Positions 24,259 through 33,932 of a stretch of DNA of 64,000 nucleotides are shown one piece after another. Made by a program: the position numbers and the translations under genes. The notes under the pieces were generated by a model that was given only the letters and a program-made list of their open reading frames with translations, made no database searches and was not told the DNA's origin. Each line of letters starts with the position of its first letter. Within the stretch, counting starts at the first letter, position 1. The stretch comes from Oceanobacillus indicireducens (GTDB taxonomy: Bacteria; Bacillota; Bacilli; Bacillales; Amphibacillaceae): NCBI RefSeq assembly GCF_014647195.1, contig NZ_BMOS01000006.1, positions 43,078 through 107,077 on the forward strand, given 5' to 3'.

Positions 24259-25799
24259 GACGCATCACTCCTGGAACGGCTGCCAGTTTGTGCTTTTTTG
24301 AAAAATGCGTAATAGGACGCTTCCTTTTTCGCTTGGCCTCCAGATAGGAATGCACCTAGAAAAGCTCCTAAAAATCCAATCGGTATCGCAATAATTCCCG
24401 GATTATATAACGGAATGATCGCATCACGGGCGATCAACCCATTTTCCGTATCCATAATATGAGGCCCCAGTACGAGCAGGAGAAGCGATGCAATCAGTCC
24501 ACAAAACATTCCAGCAACAACTCCTGTTCGATTAAACCTTTTCCAATAAATCGTAAACAATAGTACGGGGAAAATACTAGATGCCGCAACGATAAATGTC
24601 ATCGAAACAAGAAAGGTCACATTCATTGTTTCAAGCCGCAATGCAAAGACGGTAGAGAGAAGTCCGATTGCTAGAGCCGTCCAGCGTGCCGCATAAAGCT
24701 GTTCCTTCTCCGTCGACTTTCCCTTCTTCCATATCATATGATAAATATCATGGGAAAAAGCAGTCGTTGCCGAAATGACAAGCCCTGCGACAACTGCAAC
24801 TATTGTCGTAAATGCAACTGCAGAAATAAACGCCAAGAGAAAGTCACCACCGACCGCTTGAGCGAGTAATGGAGCTGCCAAATTTCCGGTAGAATCAGTT
24901 GCTGCCAGTGCCTCGTACCCTAAGAATGCAATCGTTCCAAGCCCAAGAATCAACGTCATTAAATAAAACGTCCCGATGATCCACGTTGCACTGAGCAGCG
25001 AACGGCGCACTTCAAATGTATTTTTCACAGTGAATAGTCGGATTAATATATGCGGAAGTCCTGCCGTTCCGAGAATCAATGCGAGCTGTAACGAGATTAA
25101 CTCAATTGGACTATCAAATAAATGCCCCGGATGAAAAAAGTACTCCCCGAGTGGAGAGCGTTCTTTCACATCCGAAATAATCGCGGGAACATTCCAATTA
25201 TAATTGGATAGGACGATGAGCGATAATAAAAATGTACCTGACATGAGGACAATCGTCTTGACAATTTGCACCCAAGAAGTCGCAATCATCCCGCCGAACA
25301 TGACGTAAATCGTCATCAAACTTCCAATTACAAGCACAGAAACAGAATAATCAATATCAAGCAATAAACGCAACAGGAAGCCTGATGCAACAAGCTGGGG
25401 GATCATATATAGAATAGAAATCGTAAAGGCCCCAAACGCCATGATGAGGCGCATCGAACTACCGGGAAACCTCGAGCAGATTACATCACCAAGCGAGTAT
25501 TTCCCGAGTCTGTGCACCGGTTCCGCGATTAAAAAAAGTACGACCAAATAAGAAACTAAAAAACCGATTGAATATAGAAATCCGTCATACCCGCTGAACG
25601 CTATCGTACCGACAATACCGAGGAAAGAAGCAGCACTGATGAAATCTCCGGCAATCGCCATCCCATTTTGAAAACCGGTTAAACTTCCAGCCGCCGTATA
25701 AAATATGTTCGTTGTTACACTCCGCTTTGCCGCCCAATATGTAATGATAAGTGTGCAAACAACGATACATATGAAAAATAAGAAGTAGGTGAGATTCAC
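24255..25799 (-). CDS. Sodium:solute symporter, ActP/acetate type (first pair)
   Basis: 514 residues, SSS family, about 13 helices. It is clearly a paralogue of the 19739 product (FYTAAGSLTGFQNGMAIAGD, SAASFLGIVGT, GGMIATSWVQIVKT). The GTG start has GAGGAG seven bases upstream. It lies 4 bp after DUF485 and overlaps the sensor kinase gene, so it is the transporter most tightly tied to the two-component system. It might act as a co-sensor, as in some transporter/sensor pairs, but that is speculation. Confidence 0.88.
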   Translation of the reverse strand: MNLTYFLFFICIVVCTLIITYWAAKRSVTTNIFYTAAGSLTGFQNGMAIAGDFISAASFLGIVGTIAFSGYDGFLYSIGFLVSYLVVLFLIAEPVHRLGKYSLGDVICSRFPGSSMRLIMAFGAFTISILYMIPQLVASGFLLRLLLDIDYSVSVLVIGSLMTIYVMFGGMIATSWVQIVKTIVLMSGTFLLSLIVLSNYNWNVPAIISDVKERSPLGEYFFHPGHLFDSPIELISLQLALILGTAGLPHILIRLFTVKNTFEVRRSLLSATWIIGTFYLMTLILGLGTIAFLGYEALAATDSTGNLAAPLLAQAVGGDFLLAFISAVAFTTIVAVVAGLVISATTAFSHDIYHMIWKKGKSTEKEQLYAARWTALAIGLLSTVFALRLETMNVTFLVSMTFIVAASSIFPVLLFTIYWKRFNRTGVVAGMFCGLIASLLLLVLGPHIMDTENGLIARDAIIPLYNPGIIAIPIGFLGAFLGAFLSGGQAKKEASYYAFFKKAQTGSRSRSDAS

Positions 25800-25803
25800 T
25801 GCG

Positions 25804-26073
25804 TCACTCCTCTTGTATCATTTGCTCGGTCTGTTCATCTAATTTTTTTGCCTTTAGATGATACAACCATCCAAGCAGCCAAATCATAATAATCTGCAGG
25901 AATGCGTAAACCCAAGCCCACGTCACCCCGGGAATAAAGCTTGTTCGATTCATCGTATCAGGGAAAAGAATAAGTGATACAGGGAGTAAAAAGTAAAAAA
26001 TAAAAGCAAAAGTAATCGCTATGATAACAAATCGGCGCTTCTCCCGTAAAATTTTCTCGTACGTTTCCTCCAT
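25804..26073 (-). CDS. DUF485 membrane protein (first pair)
   Basis: 89 residues, two membrane helices (FVIIAITFAFIFYFLLPVSL and WAWVYAFLQIIMIWLLGWLY) and an acidic end, family DUF485. It is the first gene of the leftward cluster; GGGAGGG precedes the ATG at 26073. It is shorter at the N-terminus than the second DUF485. The 80-bp region upstream shows no copy of the ACCGTTCAC repeat. Confidence 0.82.
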   Translation of the reverse strand: MEETYEKILREKRRFVIIAITFAFIFYFLLPVSLILFPDTMNRTSFIPGVTWAWVYAFLQIIMIWLLGWLYHLKAKKLDEQTEQMIQEE

Positions 26074-26182
26074 CACCCTCCCCCCATTTCACTTAGTAAA
26101 AATCTGTAAATTTCTTTAATTATGAATATATATGAAGAAACTCAACTTGTAAAGTGAAAAGTTTGCATAAATTAATCAAAAG

Positions 26183-26216
26183 AAAAGTCTGGCATTTTCC
26201 ATGTCAGACTTTCTTT
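26183..26216 (-). terminator. Terminator of hemAT
   Basis: AAGTCTG(G)CAT pairs with ATG(T)CAGACTT around a short loop, followed on the leftward strand by TTTTCTTTT. It lies immediately after the hemAT stop. Confidence 0.75.
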
Positions 26217-26217
26217 T

Positions 26218-27519
26218 TCATCCATCTAATTTTGTTGTTAATGAATTTAATGAATCCGCTGAAGCAGCAACTTCTTCAAAAGATTCTCCTAGTACACTCA
26301 TACTCTCACAAAATAACTGAATCTCATCTGCCATCTTATTATTTTGCGTATCGGTATCATTCATTGTTCGGACGATTTCCTCAAAATGAATTTCCGTATC
26401 CTTAGAATAACTATTCCCGATCTGCACGTCTCGACGAATCGTATCTAAAGTTAACGTCAAATAATTAACTTGCTCCGTTGTATTTTTAATTAACGAGGCA
26501 ACATTCACAACCGCGTCCTTCGTTTGATCGGACAACTTACGCACCTCTTCCGCAACAACCGCAAAGCCGCGACCTGATTCCCCTGCCCTTGCCGCCTCAA
26601 TGCTTGCATTAAGGGATAGCAAATTCGTCTGCTCGGCCACCCCGGATACAAGATTGATTATCTCTTGCATTTGCTGCATAATCTTCTCCAGTTCTTCCGC
26701 GTCTGTACGGATTCCTTCAACCGACGCAGTGATACTGTTCATTTTTTCCGTGAATCGGTTCAATTCCTGCTTACCCGACTCTGCTTTACTTTTTGCCGAT
26801 TCAGATAAGGAAGAGCCACGTTTCGCCAAAGCAACCATTCCATCCGATTGGGCAATTAATTCTTCCATTGTTGCATTCGTTTGTAGGGAAACCGCTGCTA
26901 AACTTTCTGATGTTCCGGTAATTTCCACTTGGATGTTCTGTTTCTCCGCAGCAATTGTCTGCTTGATGCGATCTATCTCTTCTTCATATGCTTCAAGAAC
27001 GAGCTGTTCTTCCAAATTAATAATTTTACTGGCTGCCCTGAAAGCAAGAAATGATTCTTCCCGGTCAGGCACATGCTCTTCAATAATATTAATCAGTGAA
27101 TTTAAAATATCTTGGAATGCCGCCAAATACCATTTCGCTTCTAAACCAATTTTGACATGAACATGGGCAACAATATAACGCTTTTTAATATATTCTGCAT
27201 CGATTTCACCTGTGAACATCTCGACAATATGACGTCTTAGCGTCTGCTTTAACCTTTCGATAGAACTATATTCGTTAATAATATGAATTAACGATGCCTC
27301 TTTTTCTAGATTTGAATAGAATCGATCGATAATTAGTCCGATATTTTCCATCACGTATGGCTGCAATGTATGTAGAATTTGTAAATCTTCAACGGTTAGC
27401 CCGATCATCTTGACTTGATGATCCAGTGCACTACCCGATTTTACTTCTAAGGTAACATGATGGGGGTCTTTATTAAAAATGAGCTCTCTCGTCTTTTCTT
27501 TTTTTCGTTGTTTGAACAT
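26218..27519 (-). CDS. hemAT: HemAT globin-coupled aerotaxis receptor
   Basis: 433 residues, cytoplasmic. The N-terminal 190 residues form a sensor globin; the proximal heme His lies in [20 protein letters not shown], very like HemAT of B. subtilis. A chemoreceptor signalling domain follows (about 200-430) with the hairpin tip [20 protein letters not shown] and [20 protein letters not shown]. It binds O2 and signals to CheA/CheW. GGAGGAG precedes the ATG. It stands alone, with no chemotaxis genes nearby. Confidence 0.95.
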   Translation of the reverse strand: MFKQRKKEKTRELIFNKDPHHVTLEVKSGSALDHQVKMIGLTVEDLQILHTLQPYVMENIGLIIDRFYSNLEKEASLIHIINEYSSIERLKQTLRRHIVEMFTGEIDAEYIKKRYIVAHVHVKIGLEAKWYLAAFQDILNSLINIIEEHVPDREESFLAFRAASKIINLEEQLVLEAYEEEIDRIKQTIAAEKQNIQVEITGTSESLAAVSLQTNATMEELIAQSDGMVALAKRGSSLSESAKSKAESGKQELNRFTEKMNSITASVEGIRTDAEELEKIMQQMQEIINLVSGVAEQTNLLSLNASIEAARAGESGRGFAVVAEEVRKLSDQTKDAVVNVASLIKNTTEQVNYLTLTLDTIRRDVQIGNSYSKDTEIHFEEIVRTMNDTDTQNNKMADEIQLFCESMSVLGESFEEVAASADSLNSLTTKLDG

Positions 27520-27653
27520 CCTTGCTCTCCTCCAAACTTATCTATGTAACTATCCTACTACAGGAAGCCGTACTTTCCAATACAATATAGGAATTATTAC
27601 TCTGTTTATATATCGTTTCCTATGAAAAAAACGGGCACATGAATCTATTTCAT

Positions 27654-28223
27654 TCATGTACCCATTTTTATCATGGATTTAAAATCATCCCAATCGATAA
27701 GTCGTTCCATTTCCAATTCCTTGTTATAGGATTGATCTTTAACGATTAATTGGGTTGGCGTGTGAAGTAACGTATTGAGGACAGCCGGTTTATCATCTAC
27801 ATAATAATCCAGCCCAAGCTCTTCGATGATTTTTATTTTTTCCTCATCTTGCATCCCATAGAAAAAACGATCGTCCGTAATTGGGAACCCTTTTTCCTTC
27901 ATCCATTCCCTCGTCCGGATGCCGTGTTCTTTCGGTCTTGCCGTTATATAATAGATTTCATGGCCTTCCTCGGCTAAATCTAGTAACGTTTCTCTCGCTC
28001 CGGGAAAAGCGGGACAATCGGTATAATAAATTTCTTCTAAAGAACGATTCCACATTTCTTTTCCTTCTGCGTCCGTTAGTCCAAACGGCTCGTGGATTTC
28101 CACCCGGTCAATCCCTTTAAAAGTTTCCAAGGATAAGTCTTGTTTAAGCCGTTTTGTATAGATACGAAAAGCATGTTCCCGCAAATTAATTAATGTATCA
28201 TCAATGTCGAAACCAAATTTCAT
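27654..28223 (-). CDS. HAD-superfamily 5' nucleotidase-type phosphatase coupled to ribD
   Basis: About 189 residues. HAD motifs: nucleophile DIDDT at residues 6-10 (MKFGFDIDDTLINL), motif II T in YYITARP, and motif IV YYVDDKP. It belongs to the NT5C/YqfW-like nucleotidases. The ATG at 28223 has GAGGG eight bases upstream and lies inside the end of ribD, so the two are translationally coupled. Riboflavin synthesis needs a phosphatase for 5-amino-6-ribitylaminouracil phosphate, and this gene is placed to supply it, but the assignment is by context only. Confidence 0.82.
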   Translation of the reverse strand: MKFGFDIDDTLINLREHAFRIYTKRLKQDLSLETFKGIDRVEIHEPFGLTDAEGKEMWNRSLEEIYYTDCPAFPGARETLLDLAEEGHEIYYITARPKEHGIRTREWMKEKGFPITDDRFFYGMQDEEKIKIIEELGLDYYVDDKPAVLNTLLHTPTQLIVKDQSYNKELEMERLIDWDDFKSMIKMGT

Positions 28224-28234
28224 CTCGTAATCCC

Positions 28235-29329
28235 TCAATCTGTATAGGTTGGATAACCAATATATTTCAAATCTTTTCCAACTGGAATAAATGCTGCATC
28301 ATTTAATTCGACCGCATCTTTCATAAGCTTCACTCCAGTCCCTTCCAGAAAGGTTGGGGCATCCTTCCCACCAACAAGCTTAGGAGCAATATAGAGAACG
28401 ACCTTATCAATTAATTGATTCTCAAGAAACGATGCATGAATATTACCGCCACCTTCAATCATGACCGAGGAAATCCCTTCTTCGCCTAGCCGTTCGACAA
28501 CTTCATGCGGATCAACCGTATTTTCACGGTTTGTAACAAAAACACGCACACCCGCCCGCTCTAATTCTTTTTTCTTCGTTCCATCATGGGCACGACTTGT
28601 GAAAATCCACGTCTCCGCTTCATTATCTGTCACAAGCTGATAATCGAGAGGAATTTTTAACGTTGAATCAAGAACAATTCGAACAGGATTTCTGCCATTC
28701 GGAATTCTTGTAGTAAGCGCAGGATTATCTTCTAACACGGTATTGATTCCTACCAAGATTCCCATATTTTCGTTACGTAGATGATGAACATCAACCCTCG
28801 CCTCTTCTGAAGTGATCCATTTACTGTCAAGCTTATGGGTTGCGACTTTACCGTCCAGCGTAATTCCTGCTTTCAATGTTAGAAATGGTTTCTTTTCAAC
28901 AATAAATTTATTGAAAACTTCATTCATCTGCCTCGCTTCTTTTTCCCTAACGTCTGTAATCACTTCGACTCCAGCGTCCTTTAAGATTTTCACACCACTT
29001 CCAGAAACAACCGGGTTTGGGTCAAGGGTTGCGATAACTGCTTTTTTAATCCCGGCTTGCACGATTGCTTCAGCGCAAGGACCTGTTCTTCCGTGGTGGG
29101 AACAGGGTTCAAGTGTGACGTAAATCGTACCTCCACGTGCAAGCTCCCCAGCCATCCGTAATGCGTGAATCTCCGCATGCGGTTCTCCCGCTTTCAAATG
29201 GGTGCCGACTCCGACAATCCGGTTGTCATTTACAATGACGGACCCAACGAGTGGATTCGGATCAGTCTGCCCTTTCATCGCCCGGGCATTTGTGAGGGCA
29301 AGGTCCATATAAAATTCATGATTAGTCAT
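28235..29329 (-). CDS. ribD: Bifunctional riboflavin deaminase-reductase RibD
   Basis: 364 residues. The N-terminal deaminase domain has the zinc motif HAEIHAL followed by PCSHHGRTGPC; the C-terminal reductase domain (about 146-364) has TLDGKVATHKLDSKWITSEEAR and the IEGGGNIHASF cofactor loop. It converts the GTP cyclohydrolase II product by deamination and NADPH reduction. It overlaps ribA by 8 bp and the HAD gene by 12 bp, forming a tight leftward operon with no FMN riboswitch visible upstream. Confidence 0.95.
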   Translation of the reverse strand: MTNHEFYMDLALTNARAMKGQTDPNPLVGSVIVNDNRIVGVGTHLKAGEPHAEIHALRMAGELARGGTIYVTLEPCSHHGRTGPCAEAIVQAGIKKAVIATLDPNPVVSGSGVKILKDAGVEVITDVREKEARQMNEVFNKFIVEKKPFLTLKAGITLDGKVATHKLDSKWITSEEARVDVHHLRNENMGILVGINTVLEDNPALTTRIPNGRNPVRIVLDSTLKIPLDYQLVTDNEAETWIFTSRAHDGTKKKELERAGVRVFVTNRENTVDPHEVVERLGEEGISSVMIEGGGNIHASFLENQLIDKVVLYIAPKLVGGKDAPTFLEGTGVKLMKDAVELNDAAFIPVGKDLKYIGYPTYTD

Positions 29330-30077
29330 TTGGACAAGTTCCCTCCGCTTTCATATGGCCGGATTTTTCAATTTTCGTTTTTAAATATTTCTGGTTATAT
29401 TCTGATACGTCTCCCCATAACGCTGTTCTACCAGCAACATGCATACCGGAATTCCGGAGTGCTTCCAGTTTTTCGGGATTATTCGTAATCAATGTGACTG
29501 GCTTCGTGCGTAAGTTTTTCAGCACTGTAATCGCGTCATCATAATTCCTGAGATCATTATCAAATCCTAAACTTTCATTTGCTTCGACTGTGTCAAAACC
29601 ATTTTCCTGAAGTACGTAAGCCATTGCTTTACTGAATAAACCAATTCCACGACCTTCATGGTTCGCAAGGTAGAAAAGTGCACCCGCGCCATGCTCCTTG
29701 ATCCGCTTCATTGACTCTTTCAATTGGAAACCACAGTCACAGCGTTTACTTCCGAAAATATCCCCTGTATGACAAATCGAATGCAGACGAATGAGCGCAT
29801 CGTCCGCTTCTTTAAAGTCACCGTATACAAGAACGCTCGATTGCTGATATTCAGCAAGGTTTGCTGAGGCGAGATGGTCAATGATTTTTTCATAATCCTC
29901 TGTCACCTCATCATAATTCAGCCAAGAGTACCACTGGAAAACAACTGTTTCTCCGTATAAATTTACTGGAAGCTGGATGGGACCGACCAAATAGATCGCC
30001 TGATCCTGCTTTTTAATCAATTGTATTTTATCTTTTAAAAGCGCAAAGGCTTTGGATTCCACTTTCACATCTGCCAT
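29322..30077 (-). CDS. ribA: Stand-alone GTP cyclohydrolase II
   Basis: 251 residues. Zinc ligands lie in CHTGDIFGSKRCDCG (about 103-117), followed by GALFYLANHEGRGIGLFSK and the ITNNPEKLEAL loop, all GTP cyclohydrolase II marks. It opens GTP to diaminohydroxy-phosphoribosylamino-pyrimidine, the first committed riboflavin step. In many Bacillus it is fused to DHBP synthase as RibBA; here it is separate, and the DHBP synthase at 57.6 kb lacks this domain. The start has AAAGGAG. It is the first gene of ribA-ribD-HAD. Confidence 0.93.
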   Translation of the reverse strand: MADVKVESKAFALLKDKIQLIKKQDQAIYLVGPIQLPVNLYGETVVFQWYSWLNYDEVTEDYEKIIDHLASANLAEYQQSSVLVYGDFKEADDALIRLHSICHTGDIFGSKRCDCGFQLKESMKRIKEHGAGALFYLANHEGRGIGLFSKAMAYVLQENGFDTVEANESLGFDNDLRNYDDAITVLKNLRTKPVTLITNNPEKLEALRNSGMHVAGRTALWGDVSEYNQKYLKTKIEKSGHMKAEGTCPND

Positions 30078-30186
30078 ATTCCGTATCTCCTTTCACTTAC
30101 TTATCCTAGTATAGTGAAATAATTATCGAGCTTCAATTTATCTTTCTCGGAAATAGGAATTTTTATCACGTATGACAGCTAGGCTA

Positions 30187-30774
30187 CTAGTCCATCCCTT
30201 TTCCAGATATACCGTAGAAGAATAATTTTGTTAGATCCTCTGTAAGCGGAAGGAGTGATGGCCCTACATCTTCCCGCCGCATATAATCAGCAAACATTTG
30301 AATGTATAAAAGAATCGCCTCATCGGAAATCGACTTATCGATATACCCTTGTTCCTTCCCCTCCGCAAACAGTTCCAGAAACCGAGGTAGTGCCGTTTCT
30401 GTATAGAACTTCATGATATAACTATCCTTTTTCATATAATCTTTCATAAAATAATCGAAAAACTCTTCATTAATTTGATTTGCAACTAATGATTTATCAA
30501 AAATTATCGTTTTAACCTTTTCCGGAAAAGGAATGTCACGATTTAAAAGCACCACATATTCTTCCCATATTTGGTGGATATAATATCGAAACACTTCTTG
30601 GATTAAATTATCTTTGCTCTCGAAGTAATTATAAATCGTCACCTGGGACACGCCTGCTTCTTTAGCAATCCCAGCAACGGAAATTTTACTTATTCCATGT
30701 TCCAAAAACAATGATAAGGCCGCTTCTATTATATTATTCATTTTTATTTGCTTTCTTCTTTCAAAGCCATTCAT
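30187..30774 (-). CDS. TetR-family regulator of the adjacent exporter
   Basis: About 195 residues. N-terminal HTH: NIIEAALSLFLEHGISKISV then AGIAKEAGVSQVTIYNYFESK, the standard TetR recognition segment. The C-terminal ligand domain is variable. The ATG at 30774 follows AAAGAGGTG; the upstream ATG at 30822 has no ribosome site. It is divergent from the ABC operon, with an inverted repeat in between, so it probably represses that exporter until a ligand binds. Confidence 0.88.
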   Translation of the reverse strand: MNGFERRKQIKMNNIIEAALSLFLEHGISKISVAGIAKEAGVSQVTIYNYFESKDNLIQEVFRYYIHQIWEEYVVLLNRDIPFPEKVKTIIFDKSLVANQINEEFFDYFMKDYMKKDSYIMKFYTETALPRFLELFAEGKEQGYIDKSISDEAILLYIQMFADYMRREDVGPSLLPLTEDLTKLFFYGISGKGMD

Positions 30775-30826
30775 CGCTTTCACCTCTTTCATTAGTTTAA
30801 TAAAAGTTATGAAATATAACAAATAA

Positions 30827-30880
30827 AATAGTTCAAATCTATTGCATGCTACATGGTTTTTCTATATTATGAACTATGAG
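30827..30880 (+). promoter_or_regulatory. Exporter promoter with TetR-type inverted repeat
   Basis: TTGCAT (30842) and TATTAT (30865) are spaced 17 bp. ATAGTTCA upstream and TGAACTAT overlapping the -10 end form an inverted repeat with a wide gap, and GAAATATTTC lies just downstream. These are candidate sites for the divergent TetR protein. Confidence 0.45.
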
Positions 30881-30932
30881 AGGTGAAATATTTCAAAACT
30901 TTTTTTTATAAACCTGAGAGAGGATGAGCGCA

Positions 30933-31841
30933 ATGTCGATAGTTGAAGTGAAGAATCTCCATAAGAAATTCGGGAACTTTCAAGCGCTGGACGGAGTCAA
31001 TTTGGCATTGAATCAAGGGGAAATATATGGTTTCATCGGACCGAATGGTGCTGGGAAATCCACTACCATTCGAATTTTGCTCGGGATTTTGAAAGCATCA
31101 GAAGGAAAAGCAACGATATTCGGAAAAGATGCCTGGCACGATGCAGTGGAAATTCATAAACGACTCGCCTATGTTCCTGGTGATGTGAACCTTTGGCCGA
31201 ATTTGACCGGTGGTGAGGTGATTGACTTATTAATTGGATTAAGGGGTGGGAATAATAAGCATAAACGGGAAGAACTACTGGAACGATTCGCCCTTGATCC
31301 ATCGAAAAAGTGCCGCACGTATTCAAAGGGTAACCGTCAAAAGGTAGCTTTAGTCGCAGCTTTTGCATCAGATCCCGAACTGTTTATTTTTGATGAACCG
31401 ACTTCTGGACTGGACCCGTTAATGGAACAAGTCTTCCAGGAATATGTTCAAGCTGCAAAGAACGCAGGAAAAACGGTTCTGCTCTCTAGTCATATATTAT
31501 CGGAAGTGGAGAAGCTTTGTGACAGAGTCGGGATTATCCGGCAAGGTAAAATTATTGAGTCAGGTACATTAAGTGAGATGCGACATTTAACCCGGACGAA
31601 TCTTTTAGTGGAAACGAAAGAACCTATCCCCGCAATCGATGAATGGAAAGGTATCCACAATGTGCAAAAGGATGGGCAAACGCTGGACTTTCAAGTAGAT
31701 TCAGAAGAGCTCGATGCGGTCATCCGGTATGTAAGTCAATACGGAATTGTAAAATTGGAAAGTGCACCTCCGACATTAGAGGATTTATTTATGCGTCATT
31801 ATGAGCATAAGCAAGAAACGACTGAAGGAGGGAATTCCTGA
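30933..31841 (+). CDS. ABC exporter ATP-binding protein
   Basis: 302 residues, one ABC ATPase: Walker A GPNGAGKSTT, Q-loop region NLWPNLTGGE, signature TYSKGNRQKVALV, Walker B LFIFDEPTSGLDP and the H-loop SSHILSE, followed by a C-terminal DUF4162-like region. This is the drug-exporter group (COG1131). The ATG at 30933 has GAGAGAGG at nine bases, better than the ATG at 30924. It ends overlapping the start of the permease by one base. Confidence 0.9.
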   Translation: MSIVEVKNLHKKFGNFQALDGVNLALNQGEIYGFIGPNGAGKSTTIRILLGILKASEGKATIFGKDAWHDAVEIHKRLAYVPGDVNLWPNLTGGEVIDLLIGLRGGNNKHKREELLERFALDPSKKCRTYSKGNRQKVALVAAFASDPELFIFDEPTSGLDPLMEQVFQEYVQAAKNAGKTVLLSSHILSEVEKLCDRVGIIRQGKIIESGTLSEMRHLTRTNLLVETKEPIPAIDEWKGIHNVQKDGQTLDFQVDSEELDAVIRYVSQYGIVKLESAPPTLEDLFMRHYEHKQETTEGGNS

Positions 31842-33442
31842 TGTTTCGGTCTGCATCAGATAATATCGGTTCCCTAATTACATTCACCTTAAGAAAAGAC
31901 CGGGTTCGAATTCCCCTCTGGCTCATTGGTATTATCTTTTTTACTATATTGATTCCTCTCGCGCTGGATGACATGTTTCCAACACAAGATGAACGGGATG
32001 TAATGGCTGAAACGTTGGCGAATCCGGCAGTGACGGCGATGGTTGGACCTGGAGATATTGAGAATTATACAATTGGTGCGATGACGACGCATAATATGTT
32101 GCTGTTTACAGCCGTTGTCGTTGGGCTCATGAGTATCTTACTCGTTATCCGTCATACGCGGACGGAAGAGGAAGATGGGCTTTCCGAATTGCTTCTTGCA
32201 CTTCCTGTCGGTAGGTTGGCGAACTTGAATGCTACTCTTTTTGTTTTAACTGTAACAAATATTGTGCTTGCTCTCGTTTCAGGGTTTAGCTTATACGCTT
32301 TAGGATTGGAAAGTATGGATTTGGAAGGCTCCTTGCTGTACGGGGTTGCTTTAGGAAGTACAGGACTCTTTTTCACAGGTGTAGCGGCAGTATTCGCTCA
32401 AGTTTCGGAAAGTTCACGCGGAGCTACTGGGTTATCAATTGCCGTATTGCTGCTTGCTTATTTCATTCGCGCGATTGGTGACGTGAGTAATGAAACAATA
32501 TCCCTCTTTTCACCGCTCGGACTCGTTACACAGACGAAAGCTTATTCAGCGAACGAATGGTGGCCAGTGCTCTTTCTTGTCGGATTTTCTGCTTTATTAT
32601 TTTTACTTGCGAATTATTTAAATGCAATCCGTGACTGGGGAGCCGCCTTTCTCCACGCTCGGGCTGGAAGAACTCATGCAACTCGTTTTCTCCAGTCCCC
32701 GATTGGACTTTTCTTCCGCACACAGCGCACAGCTTTTATTTCCTGGGCAATAAGTATGCTTGTTCTAGGCATCTCTTACGGTTCTGTGATGGGGGATTTG
32801 GAGTCATTCTTTCAAGGTAATGAACTATTGGAACAAATGCTTATTGCTGAAGAAGGTTACTCCTTAACCGAACAATTTATCCCCGCCTTAATGCTTGTGA
32901 TGGGAATACTTGCTACTGTTCCTCCGATTATGGCAATGAATAAATTGATTGGTGAAGAAAAGAAAAATCGAATCGAGTCGATTCTCGCCGCTCCAGTATC
33001 TCGTGGAAAACTCTTGGCGAGCAACTTGATTATTGCTGCGTTTAATGGATTTGTCATGATTTCCTTATCAGGCATCGGACTTTGGCTTGCTGCTGAGGCT
33101 GTAATGGAGGATAGTTTTTCTTTCGGAACGATTTACGGGGCTTCCCTCGTATTTTACCCGGCGATGCTAGTCATGATTGGAGCTGCTCTGTTTTTAATTG
33201 GCGTGGCACCAAGATTTACCGGATTGATCTGGGTATATGTCGTGTTTTCATTCATCACTAATTATCTCGGCGGACTGCTTGACTTACCGGAATGGATAGA
33301 GAAACTCTCCCCATTCGGTCATATCCCAGCTCTACCAGTAGAAAAAATGGAATGGACACCAATCGTATTACTAATTTCAGTTGCTGCCATCTTAATAATT
33401 CTAGGATTTATTGGCTATCGAAAAAGAGATATAGAAGGATAA
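31841..33442 (+). CDS. ABC exporter permease (polyketide/tetronasin type, COG3559)
   Basis: 533 residues with about twelve helices in two similar halves, each beginning with a soluble loop (DMFPTQDERDVMAETLANPA in the first). This matches the large permeases annotated as exporters of polyketide antibiotics (TnrB3-like), which pair with one ATPase and a TetR regulator, as here. GGAGGG precedes the ATG. The likely role is export of, and resistance to, a hydrophobic toxic compound; the substrate cannot be told. Confidence 0.88.
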   Translation: MFRSASDNIGSLITFTLRKDRVRIPLWLIGIIFFTILIPLALDDMFPTQDERDVMAETLANPAVTAMVGPGDIENYTIGAMTTHNMLLFTAVVVGLMSILLVIRHTRTEEEDGLSELLLALPVGRLANLNATLFVLTVTNIVLALVSGFSLYALGLESMDLEGSLLYGVALGSTGLFFTGVAAVFAQVSESSRGATGLSIAVLLLAYFIRAIGDVSNETISLFSPLGLVTQTKAYSANEWWPVLFLVGFSALLFLLANYLNAIRDWGAAFLHARAGRTHATRFLQSPIGLFFRTQRTAFISWAISMLVLGISYGSVMGDLESFFQGNELLEQMLIAEEGYSLTEQFIPALMLVMGILATVPPIMAMNKLIGEEKKNRIESILAAPVSRGKLLASNLIIAAFNGFVMISLSGIGLWLAAEAVMEDSFSFGTIYGASLVFYPAMLVMIGAALFLIGVAPRFTGLIWVYVVFSFITNYLGGLLDLPEWIEKLSPFGHIPALPVEKMEWTPIVLLISVAAILIILGFIGYRKRDIEG

Positions 33443-33455
33443 TCGACTCAAGTCC

Positions 33456-33483
33456 GGGACAGTGGGGTCAGAGCAAATGTCCC
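33456..33483. repeat. GGGACA/TGTCCC palindromic element, left copy
   Basis: GGGACA, then 16 bases including GGGGTCAGAG, then TGTCCC. An almost identical sequence lies in the opposite orientation at 35075-35101. Such REP-like palindromes are common in Bacillaceae. Confidence 0.75.
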
Positions 33484-33529
33484 AGTTTTTTGGGATAGTT
33501 GTTCCGACCTTTTGTCGTTTTAGGGTGGG

Positions 33530-33840
33530 TTCGGTTTAGTTCGGATACTCGAAGGTTTGTTAATTACCGAAAGAGCTAGGAAGTCAATTGTTCAGAGGGT
33601 TAGAGAGTCTCTTATCAACCGAACGAAAGGAAAACTAATTGTTCGAGGGATTAGAGTGTTTTTCATCAACCGAATGAGCGGAAAAATTAATCGTTCGAGG
33701 GTTTAAAGGGCCTCTTATCAACCAATGAAGCGGAAAATTTTTATATTTAGATGATTAGATAGCTTGTAAACCGCTGAACGATTGGAAAACTTGGCTATTC
33801 GAGGGATTAGATAGCCTATAAGCTTCTGCATGGGTCGAAA
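33530..33840. repeat. Tandem array C (51-52 bp period)
   Basis: Five to six diverged units. Clear copies begin AATTGTTC at 33585, AATTGTTCG at 33637 and AATCGTTCG at 33688, with weaker ones near 33741 and 33791; spacing is 50-53 bp. The core is GTTCGAGGGATTAGAG, then TCATCAACCGAATGAGCGGA. The array lies between the convergent ends of the exporter permease and the NUDIX gene, where no other gene is visible. Confidence 0.8.
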
Positions 33841-33932
33841 ATTACAAAGATGAAGACACTGATAGTTCCCCCCATACCAAAACAACGAATCGGGATTTGG
33901 ATGATGAGGAGGGGAACTAACCCTCTGCACTC

